From assembly GCA_046565865.1 (NCBI GenBank), contig JBKHXU010000038.1:1-14171 (forward strand): 14,171 bases of DNA, read 5' to 3'. Each line of letters starts with the position of its first letter. Position 1 is the stretch's first letter. Below are positions 1-6,387 of this stretch, piece after piece. A program made the position numbers and the translations under genes. The stretch is from JBKHXU01 sp046565865 (GTDB taxonomy: Bacteria > Pseudomonadota > Gammaproteobacteria > Acidiferrobacterales > Sulfurifustaceae). Below the pieces are notes generated by a model. The model was not told the origin of the DNA and did not search any database. It was given only the letters and a program-made list of their open reading frames with translations.

Positions 1-631
1 CGACGATCTGGTCACTCGCGGCGTGTCGGAGCCGTATCGCATGTTCACGAGCCGCGCCGAATATCGGCTGTCACTGCGGGAAGACAACGCCGATCTGCGC
101 TTGACCGAGATCGGCCGCGACCTCGGCCTCGTCGACGATGAACGTTGGCGCAGGTTCGCGACCAAACGCGAAGCAATCGCGCGCGAACAAGCGCGCCTCG
201 CGCAAACTTGGTTGCGGCCCGAGGCCGATACCGACGCGCAAACGCAGGCGCTCGGCCAACCGCTCGCGCGCGAGGCGACGCTGCATGAGCTACTGCGCCG
301 GCCGGAGGTGAGCTATTGCGCACTCATGCGCGTGCCCGGCGCAGGTCCCGGCGTGGATGACGCCGAGGTGGCGCAACAGATCGAGATCAACGCCAAGTAC
401 GCCGGCTACATCGACCGCCAGCAAGACGAGATCGCCGCACAACGGCGCTACGAAGATCTACCGGTACCGCCCGACTTCGACTACGCGCGCGTGCGCGGCC
501 TATCGATCGAGGTGCGCCAGAAATTGAGCGCACAACGCCCGGCGACATTGGGCCAGGCCGCGCGCCTCTCCGGCGTGACGCCGGCGGCGGTGTCGTTGTT
601 GCTGATCCATCTCAAACGCCGACGCGCCTAA
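1..631 (+). CDS. mnmG: MnmG (GidA), C-terminal part, tRNA wobble-uridine modification enzyme; cut by window start
   Basis: The reading frame is open from base 2 to the TAA at 629-631, giving the last 209 residues of a protein whose usual length is about 630. With MnmE, this FAD enzyme makes 5-carboxymethylaminomethyluridine at position 34 of certain tRNAs, using NADH and methylene-tetrahydrofolate. The visible part begins with DDLVTRG and the family signature EPYRMFTSRAEYRL, followed by REDNADLRLTEIGR. It continues through KYAGYIDRQQDEI and ends in the helical C-terminal domain with LSGVTPAAVSLLL, the region known to contact MnmE. The FAD-binding N-terminal domain lies outside the window. The internal GTG at 23 is not a true start, since the homology extends upstream of it. 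rsmG follows after 16 bases, the usual gidA-gidB arrangement close to oriC. Confidence 0.97.
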   Translation, partial: DDLVTRGVSEPYRMFTSRAEYRLSLREDNADLRLTEIGRDLGLVDDERWRRFATKREAIAREQARLAQTWLRPEADTDAQTQALGQPLAREATLHELLRRPEVSYCALMRVPGAGPGVDDAEVAQQIEINAKYAGYIDRQQDEIAAQRRYEDLPVPPDFDYARVRGLSIEVRQKLSAQRPATLGQAARLSGVTPAAVSLLLIHLKRRRA

Positions 632-647
632 GCGCGCCATTTGCTCC

Positions 648-1274
648 ATGAATCTCGACAAGACGCTGGCCCACGGGTTGGAGCAAATGCACGTCGCGTT
701 GGCGCCGCTGGCGCGCACGCAGTTGCTGCAATTTCTTAAGCTGCTCGAAAAGTGGAACGCCACCTACAACCTCACCGCGGTGCGCGAGATCGAGCAGATG
801 GTGCCGAAGCACCTGCTCGATAGCCTCGCGGTGTTGCCGTATCTGCAAGGACCGCGCGTGCTCGACGTCGGCACCGGCGCCGGCCTGCCCGGGATTCCGC
901 TCGCGATCGCGCGCCCCGATCTGCAATTCGCGCTGCTCGACAGCAATGCCAAAAAATTGCGCTTCGTGACGCAGGCGGTGCACGAACTCGGGATCGCGAA
1001 CGTCGAGGTGGTGCAGCACGCGGTGGAGAAGTATGCGCCGCCGGCGCCGTTCGATACCGTCATCGCTCGCGCGTTCGCGGCCATTCCTGATATGCTGCAA
1101 AGCAGCCGCCACTTGTGTCGCCCGGGCGGCGTGGTGTTGGCCATGAAGGGCGTATTTCCGCAGGAAGAAATTGCGGGCGTCGGTGCCGGCTTTCGCGTGC
1201 GCGAAGCGAAGCCGTTGCAGGTGCCGGGACTCGATGCCGCGCGTCACATCGTCGTACTCGAACCGGTTGCGTAA
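648..1274 (+). CDS. rsmG: 16S rRNA (guanine527-N7)-methyltransferase RsmG (GidB)
   Basis: This 208-residue protein matches the family length (E. coli 207). It is the SAM-dependent methyltransferase that puts the m7G527 mark on 16S rRNA; its loss is known to give low-level streptomycin resistance. The SAM-binding glycine motif VLDVGTGAGLPG is at residues 71-82, the acidic residue of the next strand is in LLDSNAKKLRF (about 97-106), and the conserved ARAF stretch is near 140-143. The N-terminal EKWNATYNLTAVR (about 34-46) aligns with the E. coli start region, which supports ATG 648 over the later in-frame ATG at 687. There is no clear Shine-Dalgarno sequence before 648, so translational coupling to mnmG, 16 bases upstream, is plausible. 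The stop codon directly abuts the parA start. Confidence 0.97.
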   Translation: MNLDKTLAHGLEQMHVALAPLARTQLLQFLKLLEKWNATYNLTAVREIEQMVPKHLLDSLAVLPYLQGPRVLDVGTGAGLPGIPLAIARPDLQFALLDSNAKKLRFVTQAVHELGIANVEVVQHAVEKYAPPAPFDTVIARAFAAIPDMLQSSRHLCRPGGVVLAMKGVFPQEEIAGVGAGFRVREAKPLQVPGLDAARHIVVLEPVA

Positions 1275-2042
1275 ATGGGCAGAGTGCTCGCGATAACGAA
1301 CCAGAAGGGCGGGGTCGGCAAGACCACCACCAGCATCAACCTCGCCGCCACGCTCCCCAAGACCCGTCGGCGCGTCATGCTCATCGACATCGACCCGCAA
1401 GGCAACGCGACGATGGGCAGCGGCATCAATAAAGAGAACGTCGTCGGCAGCACGTATGGCGTGTTGCTGGGCGAGCAGACGATCGAGGCCGCGCGCGTGA
1501 CCACCGAGGCCGGCTACGACCTGGTGCCGGCGAACGGCAGTCTCTCCGGCGCCGAGGTCGAGCTGGTCGAGATCGAGGGACGCGAGCACCGTTTGCGCAA
1601 TGCGCTCGACGCCGTGCGCGATCAATACGATTTCATCCTCATCGATTGCCCGCCGGCGCTGAACCTACTCACGGTGAATGCGCTGGTCGCGGCGCAGTCG
1701 GTGATGATCCCGATGCAATGCGAGTACTATGCGCTCGAAGGGCTCACGGCGTTGCTCAATACCATCCGCAAGATCCGCGAAACCTTGAATCCGCAATTAC
1801 AGATCGAAGGCCTGCTGCGCACCATGTACGACCCGCGCAACAATCTCGACAACGAAGTGTCGGCGCAGCTGCAGCAGCACTTCGGCGACAAGCTCTACCG
1901 CACCATCATCCCGCGCAACGTGCGCCTGGCCGAGGCCCCGAGTTACGGCAAGCCGGTGGTGACATACGATCTGCAATCGAAGGGCGCGCAGGCGTATCTC
2001 GCGCTTGCCGGTGAGATGTTGAAGCGCGGGGAGGCCGCATGA
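1275..2042 (+). CDS. parA: Chromosome-partitioning ATPase ParA (Soj)
   Basis: This is a 255-residue ParA/MinD-type ATPase, the usual size for chromosomal Soj proteins. It binds DNA non-specifically as an ATP dimer, and ParB-parS stimulates its ATPase to drive segregation of the origin region. The deviant Walker A box KGGVGKTT is at residues 11-18, with the signature lysine K11. The Walker A' segment LIDIDPQGNAT is at 36-46, and the Walker B segment FILIDCPPALN is at 120-130. It lacks the N-terminal helix-turn-helix of plasmid type Ia ParA proteins, as expected for a chromosomal copy. ATG 1275 follows the rsmG stop without any gap and lacks a strong ribosome site, so coupling to rsmG is likely. 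It overlaps parB by 4 bases. Confidence 0.97.
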   Translation: MGRVLAITNQKGGVGKTTTSINLAATLPKTRRRVMLIDIDPQGNATMGSGINKENVVGSTYGVLLGEQTIEAARVTTEAGYDLVPANGSLSGAEVELVEIEGREHRLRNALDAVRDQYDFILIDCPPALNLLTVNALVAAQSVMIPMQCEYYALEGLTALLNTIRKIRETLNPQLQIEGLLRTMYDPRNNLDNEVSAQLQQHFGDKLYRTIIPRNVRLAEAPSYGKPVVTYDLQSKGAQAYLALAGEMLKRGEAA

Positions 2043-2893
2043 TGACGAAGAAGCCCAGACTCGGCCGCGGCTTGGATGCCCTGCTCGGTGGTTCGTACCA
2101 GCCGGCGCCGGAGAAAGAGGAATTGAAGCACCTGCCGGTCGACATGCTGCAGCGCGGCAAATACCAGCCGCGCACGCACATGGACTCGGCCGCGCTCGAT
2201 GAGCTCGCGGCCTCGATCAAGGCCCAGGGCGTGGTGCAGCCGATCGTGGTGCGGCCGCTCGCCGCCGGCGGCTACGAGATCATCGCCGGCGAGCGCCGCT
2301 GGCGCGCGGCGCAGCGCGCGGGTCTCGAAACCGTGCCGGCGGTGGTGCGGAACATTCCGGACGAAGCGGCAATCGCGATCGCGCTGATCGAGAACATCCA
2401 GCGCGAGAATTTAAATCCGGTGGAAGAGGCGAACGCGTTACAGCGCCTGATCGACGAGTTCGGCATGACCCACCAGCGCGTGGCCGAGGCCGTCGGCCGC
2501 TCGCGCGCCGCCGTTACCAATCTATTGCGGCTGCTGACGCTGAACGACGACGCGCGCAAGATGCTCGAGGAAGGCAAGATGGACATGGGGCACGCGCGCG
2601 CGCTGTTGTCGCTGCCGGCGTCGCAGCAATCGCAGATCGCGCATCAGGTGATCGAGCGCGGCCTGTCGGTGCGCGACACCGAGAACCTCGTGCGCCGCCT
2701 GCTCGAACGCCCGGCGACCCGCAAATCCGGCGGCGCGCACATGGATCCCGACATCCGCGAGCTGCAATCGAAGCTATCGGACAAGCTCGGCGCCAAGGTC
2801 CGCATCCAGCATGGCAGCGGCGGCAGCGGCCGGCTTTCAATCGAATATCACAGCCTGGACGAACTCGAGGGCATTTTGTCGCGTATTCGTTAG
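2039..2893 (+). CDS. parB: Chromosome-partitioning CTPase clamp ParB (Spo0J)
   Basis: This is a 284-residue ParB. It loads at parS sites, closes as a CTP-dependent sliding clamp and recruits ParA and SMC. The N-terminal box PRLGRGLDALLG (residues 6-17) is the ParA-stimulating segment. The ParB/Srx domain carries the CTP-binding motifs GERRWRA (84-90) and ENIQRENLNP (118-127). A helix-turn-helix follows at about 143-168 (MTHQRVAEAVGRSRAAVTN), and a C-terminal dimerisation region lies beyond about 235. Two adjacent ATG codons, at 2039 and 2042, are in frame. The strong GGGGAGG at 2028-2034 lies 4 bases before the first and 7 before the second, so ATG 2042 may be the main start (283 residues). 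The start overlaps the parA TGA, which implies coupled translation. About 170 non-coding bases follow. Confidence 0.97.
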   Translation: MMTKKPRLGRGLDALLGGSYQPAPEKEELKHLPVDMLQRGKYQPRTHMDSAALDELAASIKAQGVVQPIVVRPLAAGGYEIIAGERRWRAAQRAGLETVPAVVRNIPDEAAIAIALIENIQRENLNPVEEANALQRLIDEFGMTHQRVAEAVGRSRAAVTNLLRLLTLNDDARKMLEEGKMDMGHARALLSLPASQQSQIAHQVIERGLSVRDTENLVRRLLERPATRKSGGAHMDPDIRELQSKLSDKLGAKVRIQHGSGGSGRLSIEYHSLDELEGILSRIR

Positions 2894-3025
2894 CGCCGAT
2901 CGAAGAAAGCCGCGCGCGGGAATGAGGGAGGGGGCCGGGAGTAGCATTGCTTTTGTTGGGTGCCTCGGTGCCCATTCACATTCCGCCCGCACATCCGGTT
3001 TTGCCGAACTATATTTAGGTCAATA

Positions 3026-3049
3026 CGACCGCCCCACCTTGAGCGGTCG
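3026..3049 (+). promoter_or_regulatory. Hairpin in the leader of the Sel1-repeat gene
   Basis: A perfect 7-bp inverted repeat, CGACCGC / GCGGTCG, encloses a 10-base loop. It ends 5 bases before the GGAGGA ribosome site at 3055-3060. It could tune translation or be the remnant of a terminator, but there is no T-tract. The remaining 174-base gap after parB shows a weak AT-rich patch, TATATT at 3010-3015, without a well placed -35 box, so no promoter is called. Confidence 0.35.
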
Positions 3050-3054
3050 CAGCT

Positions 3055-3060
3055 GGAGGA
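3055..3060 (+). promoter_or_regulatory. Ribosome binding site fixing the start of the Sel1-repeat gene
   Basis: GGAGGA lies 7 bases before ATG 3068. It decides this start over the upstream in-frame GTG at 2960, which would prepend 36 residues of non-signal-like sequence ahead of an evident signal peptide. Confidence 0.75.
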
Positions 3061-3067
3061 GACACCG

Positions 3068-3460
3068 ATGAAATCGCGTTTGGGATGGTTGCTGTGTGCG
3101 TTGCTTGCCGCGCCGGCATTGGCGGTCGACGATCCGGCCGGCCTCGAACGGCTGCGCGCCGCGGCCGAGGCCGGCCAAGCCGACGCGCAGCTCGAGCTCG
3201 GCATCCTCTATGAGTACGGCTTCAACAAGCCAGACAACTTGGTGCCGGCCCTGTCGTGGTATCTGCGCGCGGCCGAGAGCGGTGTCCCCGACGCCGCCCG
3301 CCGCCGCGACGCGCTGATGGGCAAGCTCAAGCCCGCCGAGGTGGAAGAGGCGAAGCGCCTGGCGCAAACGAAGACGAGCGCCGCGCCGGCAGCACCGGCG
3401 GAACCGGCCGCCAGCCCCGCGCCCGCGCCGACGGAGACACCGCCCGCTGTTACCCCGTAG
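3068..3460 (+). CDS. Small secreted Sel1-repeat (TPR-like) protein
   Basis: This 130-residue protein has a clear Sec signal peptide. It starts MKSR, has a hydrophobic core LGWLLCALLAAPAL, and probably is cut after ALA near residue 19; no lipobox cysteine is seen at the cleavage region. Residues of about 24-75 carry the Sel1 pattern, with AEAGQADAQLELGILYEYG, then ALSWYLRAAESG. This makes one full and one partial 36-residue-type alpha-alpha repeat. From about 98 the tail is low-complexity Ala/Pro/Thr (for example PAAPAEPAASPAPAPTETPP), like a flexible periplasmic linker. Sel1 repeats usually bind proteins. The specific role is unknown, and I do not recognise a named family member. It has a good ribosome site, an upstream hairpin and a GC-rich hairpin after its stop. 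It sits between parB and a glycosyltransferase-like gene. Confidence 0.85.
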   Translation: MKSRLGWLLCALLAAPALAVDDPAGLERLRAAAEAGQADAQLELGILYEYGFNKPDNLVPALSWYLRAAESGVPDAARRRDALMGKLKPAEVEEAKRLAQTKTSAAPAAPAEPAASPAPAPTETPPAVTP

Positions 3461-3477
3461 TTAGCGACGTTACGTTT

Positions 3478-3501
3478 CGGCGCCGCCCACGCGCGGCGCC
3501 G
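3478..3501 (+). terminator. Strong GC hairpin between the Sel1 gene and the glycosyltransferase gene
   Basis: A 9-bp perfect stem, CGGCGCCGC / GCGGCGCCG, has a 6-base loop (CCACGC). It begins 17 bases after the Sel1-gene stop and ends 9 bases before ATG 3511. No T-run follows (next bases CGTTAGATC), so it is not a classical intrinsic terminator. It may be an mRNA-stabilising stem, or a structure that hinders translation of the next gene, which has no ribosome site of its own. Confidence 0.45.
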
Positions 3502-3510
3502 CGTTAGATC

Positions 3511-4602
3511 ATGTCCCACCTGTTGGTAACACTCTCGGATCACGGTTACGGCCACGCGGTGCAAGCCGCCGCGGTCGTCAACGCCCTGCGCCGCTTACGG
3601 CCGGATGTGCGGCTGACGTTGCGCGCCAACTTGCCGCGCGTGTTTCTTGCGCGCCGGTTCGAGGGCGAGTTCACGCTGCTAGCCGAACGCACCGACATCG
3701 GCATGGTCATGCGCTCCGCCATCGATGTGTTGCCGACCGAAAGCGCGGCCGCCTACCGCGCGTTTCACCATGATTGGCCGCGGCGCGTGGCCGACGAGGG
3801 CGAACGCCTGCGCGCGCTCGCGCCCGACCTGGTGCTGAGCAACGTGGCGTACCTGCCGCTCGCCGCCGCGCACCGGATCGGCGTGCCGGCCGTGGCGCTG
3901 TGCTCGCTCAATTGGGCCGACATGTATCGGCATTACTGCGGCGCCGCGCCGGAGGCCGACGCGATCCACGCCGAGATCGTCGCGGCGTATCGGAGCGCCG
4001 AGGTGTTTCTGCAGCCGGCGCCGCACATGCCGATGCCGGACCTGCCGAACCGCCGCCCGATCGGCCCGGTGGCGACGGTATCGCCGCGCCGCGTCGACTT
4101 GCGCGCGCGGTTGCGGTTGCCGGCCAGCACGCGCATCGTGCTGGTGTCGCCGGGTGGTATGAGTCTGCCGCTCGCGGTTGCCGACTGGCCGCGCAGCGCC
4201 GATATGCATTGGATCGTGCCGCGCGAATCGGCGTGTGTCCGACCGGACGTGACCGCGTTCGAGTCGCTCGATCTCGCGTTCCCGGACGCGTTGGCCGCAT
4301 GCGATGCGTTGGTGACGAAACCTGGATACGGCAGCTTTGTCGAGGCCGGGGTGAGCGGCGTACCGGTGCTGTATGTGCGCCGGCTCGACTGGCCCGAGGA
4401 GCCGTACCTGATCGACTGGCTGCGGCGTCATACCCGCACCGGCGAAATCGCGCGCAGCGCACTGGAGCGGGGAACGATGGCGCCGGCCCTGGCCGCACTT
4501 TGGGATCAGCCCGCGCGCGAGCCGGCGGTGGCCACCGGCAGCGACGAAGCGGTGCAGATACTGAACTCGTATATCCCACCGCGGGCCGCCGCCGCGCCGT
4601 AG
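3511..4602 (+). CDS. GT-B fold glycosyltransferase-like protein (MurG / L-arabinokinase N-domain type), specific function unknown
   Basis: This 363-residue protein has no signal peptide and is probably cytosolic. The N-terminus LLVTLSDHGYGHAVQAAAVV (residues 4-23) has the S-x-HGxGH motif found at the start of GT-B glycosyltransferase-like proteins, including the N-terminal half of plant-type L-arabinokinases and some MurG-like enzymes. The C-terminal half begins near 200 with IVLVSPGG (209-216). It contains the sugar-nucleotide-binding type motif DALVTKPGYGSFVEAGVSG (265-283) and VLYVRR, then EEPYL. No sugar kinase (GHMP) domain follows, so an arabinokinase is excluded. The donor and acceptor sugars cannot be read from sequence. 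The start lacks a Shine-Dalgarno sequence and sits 9 bases behind a strong hairpin. It ends 98 bases before the atp promoter, so it is probably transcribed separately from atp. Confidence 0.75.
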   Translation: MSHLLVTLSDHGYGHAVQAAAVVNALRRLRPDVRLTLRANLPRVFLARRFEGEFTLLAERTDIGMVMRSAIDVLPTESAAAYRAFHHDWPRRVADEGERLRALAPDLVLSNVAYLPLAAAHRIGVPAVALCSLNWADMYRHYCGAAPEADAIHAEIVAAYRSAEVFLQPAPHMPMPDLPNRRPIGPVATVSPRRVDLRARLRLPASTRIVLVSPGGMSLPLAVADWPRSADMHWIVPRESACVRPDVTAFESLDLAFPDALAACDALVTKPGYGSFVEAGVSGVPVLYVRRLDWPEEPYLIDWLRRHTRTGEIARSALERGTMAPALAALWDQPAREPAVATGSDEAVQILNSYIPPRAAAAP

Positions 4603-4628
4603 CACGGGGCCCGCCGCATCTTGGCGCG

Positions 4629-4665
4629 CGCACCCGTCCGGACCTTGTGCGAATCGTTATTTTTT
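4629..4665 (+). terminator. Weak candidate terminator after the glycosyltransferase gene
   Basis: CGCAC (4629-4633) pairs with GTGCG (4647-4651), followed by a T-rich run, TTATTTTTT, at 4657-4665. The stem is short (5 bp), though the loop contains the palindrome GTCCGGAC that may add pairing. The position, between a gene end and the atp promoter, fits a terminator. Confidence 0.35.
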
Positions 4666-4699
4666 AGCGCCTTCGCCGCCGATTTCACCGAGTGCGATA

Positions 4700-4729
4700 T
4701 TGACCCTCCGCGGAGCCAGCCCGTATACT
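4700..4729 (+). promoter_or_regulatory. Sigma70 promoter of the atp operon
   Basis: TTGACC (-35, 4700-4705) and TATACT (-10, 4724-4729) are separated by 18 bases. Each box differs from consensus at one position. The start of transcription is expected near 4736. The spacer contains a perfect 10-bp palindrome, CTCCGCGGAG, at 4706-4715, a possible operator. This is the best-matching promoter I see in the window and lies directly ahead of atpI. Confidence 0.75.
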
Positions 4730-4862
4730 TCGCCGCCTTTATCAGGCCCCCTCCATTTTGTCTGGCGCGTTAAAAGGCTTCCTCGGGAAGGTCTTGGCGT
4801 GGGCTGCTGCAACGCGTAACCCGGGCAATTCAGGCACGAGGCCGAACTCACCCGCGGCATTG

Positions 4863-5204
4863 ATGCGCGGCGTGCGCCGGGTGGTGTTGACCCAAGGCGC
4901 GCTCACGCTGCTGGTCGCGGTGGGCTTTGGGGTCGCGGTAGGTTGGTCCGAGGCGGTCGCGGCCTTGTATGGCGGCGGCGTGGCAGTCGCAATCTCCGGC
5001 TGGCAAGGTTGGCGCTTGAAGCGCCTCGGGCGCGGCGCCGGTGCGGCGGCGGATATGGCCATGTTGTACGTGGGTATGGTGCAGCGTTATGCCGCGGTAT
5101 TCGTGTTGTTGGGACTGGGTTTAGCGGTCTGGCGCTTGGTGCCACTGCCGCTGATTACGGCGTTCGCCGTGGCCCGGCTGGGTTACTGGGTGCGTGTTTC
5201 GTAA
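4863..5204 (+). CDS. atpI: ATP synthase accessory subunit AtpI
   Basis: From ATG 4863 this is a 113-residue membrane protein with about four hydrophobic segments. Examples are ALTLLVAVGFGVAVGW, VAALYGGGVAVAISGW, YAAVFVLLGLGLAVW and PLPLITAFAVARLGYW. The position at the head of the atp operon, the size, and the YGGGVAVA and PLITAFAVA stretches identify AtpI, which assists assembly of the Fo c-ring. Sequence conservation in this family is low, so the identity leans on context. The frame stays open upstream to a TTG at 4758, which would add 35 residues. That start lies about 22 bases after the predicted transcription start and neither start has a good ribosome site, so the N-terminus is uncertain. 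The extension is Gly/Asn/Pro-rich around its middle and less biased to G/C in third codon positions than the rest. Confidence 0.85.
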   Translation: MRGVRRVVLTQGALTLLVAVGFGVAVGWSEAVAALYGGGVAVAISGWQGWRLKRLGRGAGAAADMAMLYVGMVQRYAAVFVLLGLGLAVWRLVPLPLITAFAVARLGYWVRVS

Positions 5205-5231
5205 CAACGAGTCGTTGAAAAGTCGTCGTTA

Positions 5232-6095
5232 ATGGCCTCCGAGAACATTACCTCCGCCGAATACATCCGGCACCACCTGCAGAATCTCACCTTTGGGCGT
5301 CTCCCCGATGGTACGTGGGGCATCGCCGAGAACGCCGAGCAGGCGAAGGCGATGGGGTTTTGGGCGTTTCATCTGGACACGCTCGGCTTTTCCATCGGCC
5401 TCGGCATCCTGTTCCTGGTCCTGTTTCGCTGGGCGGCGGCGAACGCGACGTCAGGCATCCCGCGCGCGTGGCAGAACTTTGTCGAGTGGATCGTCGAGTT
5501 CATCGACGGCGCGGTGAAGGGATCTTTCAGCGGCCACAACCCGTTGATCGCGCCGTTGGCACTGACGGTGTTCGTCTGGATCTTTCTGATGAACTTCATG
5601 GATCTGATCGCGATCGATTTCCTTCCCAAAGCCGCAGAGTACTCGGGCGTGCATTTTCTGAAAGTGGTGCCCACAACCGACCCGAACATCACCTTTGGCA
5701 TGTCGCTCGGGGTGTTCTGGCTGATTCTTTACTACAGCATCAAGATCAAAGGCGTCGGCGGCTTCCTCGGCGAGCTGGCGCTGCAGCCGTTCCAGGCGAA
5801 GTCCATCGCGCTCAAGGTTTTGTTCGTGCCGATCAATTTATTCCTGGAGTTGGTCAACCTCATCGCCAAGCCGATTTCGCTCGCGTTGCGACTGTTCGGC
5901 AACATGTACGCTGGCGAGATGATCTTTATTTTGATCGCCGTTATGTACGGCGCGAGCCTGGTGCTCGGCACCAGCGCCGGATTGCTTCAGCTTGGTTGGG
6001 CCATCTTCCATATCCTGATCATCACGCTGCAGGCATTCATCTTCATGACGCTGACCATCGTCTATCTCGACATGGCGCATCAAGAGCATCACTGA
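5232..6095 (+). CDS. atpB: ATP synthase Fo subunit a
   Basis: This 287-residue integral membrane protein forms the two proton half-channels beside the c-ring. The essential arginine is R220 in ISLALRLFGNMYAGEM (215-230), equivalent to E. coli R210. The conserved glutamine lies in LQAFIFMTLTIVYL (266-279). Hydrophobic segments are visible at about 50-66, 107-128, 155-171, 193-212, 230-246 and 255-279. The N-terminus (SAEYIRHHLQNLTFG) is the typical hydrophilic lead-in of proteobacterial subunit a. ATG 5232 is 27 bases after the atpI stop and has no clear Shine-Dalgarno sequence. The length is slightly above the E. coli protein (271), owing to longer loops. Confidence 0.98.
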   Translation: MASENITSAEYIRHHLQNLTFGRLPDGTWGIAENAEQAKAMGFWAFHLDTLGFSIGLGILFLVLFRWAAANATSGIPRAWQNFVEWIVEFIDGAVKGSFSGHNPLIAPLALTVFVWIFLMNFMDLIAIDFLPKAAEYSGVHFLKVVPTTDPNITFGMSLGVFWLILYYSIKIKGVGGFLGELALQPFQAKSIALKVLFVPINLFLELVNLIAKPISLALRLFGNMYAGEMIFILIAVMYGASLVLGTSAGLLQLGWAIFHILIITLQAFIFMTLTIVYLDMAHQEHH

Positions 6096-6123
6096 CGATT
6101 TCAAATACTAATCGGAGAAATTT

Positions 6124-6363
6124 ATGGACCAATCCATCCTCTACGTCGCCGGCGCCATCATGATGGGCTTAGGCGCGCTCGGCGCCGCGGTCGGCATCGG
6201 CATCTTGGGCGGGCGTTTCCTTGAAGGTGTGGCGCGCCAGCCGGAGCTGATCCCGACGCTGCGCACGCAGTTCTTCATCGTCATGGGCCTGGTCGACGCC
6301 GTGCCGATGATCGCCGTCGGTATCTCGATGTACATCCTGTTCGCGGTGGTCGGCGGCCAGTAG
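6124..6363 (+). CDS. atpE: ATP synthase Fo subunit c (proton-binding ring subunit)
   Basis: This 79-residue hairpin of two membrane helices is identical in length to E. coli subunit c. Helix 1 contains the glycine-rich packing motif GAAVGIGILGG (20-30), the polar loop is ARQP (37-40), and helix 2 carries the proton-binding carboxylate D58 in GLVDAVPM, equivalent to E. coli D61. Because the site is aspartate and the Gln/Glu/Ser set of sodium-binding c subunits is absent, it should translocate protons. GGAG at 6114-6117 sits 6 bases before the ATG, a clear ribosome site as expected for the most abundant subunit. It is 28 bases after atpB. Confidence 0.98.
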   Translation: MDQSILYVAGAIMMGLGALGAAVGIGILGGRFLEGVARQPELIPTLRTQFFIVMGLVDAVPMIAVGISMYILFAVVGGQ

Positions 6364-6387
6364 CCGCGTCACAGCGGAGGTAGCGCG

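Noticed and set aside
612..1625. Reverse-strand open frame (337 codons) opposite rsmG and parA
   Set aside because: It spans parts of two conserved genes and the gap between them without any domain; it reflects codon bias on the other strand.
2960..3067. Upstream GTG start adding 36 residues to the Sel1-repeat protein
   Set aside because: The GGAGGA site and signal peptide begin at ATG 3068; the added segment looks non-coding and includes the leader hairpin.
3679..4605. Reverse-strand open frame (308 codons) opposite the glycosyltransferase-like gene
   Set aside because: I considered it because the + strand gene is less certain. However, the + strand protein has clear GT-B motifs, while the reverse one is Arg/His-rich and unstructured.
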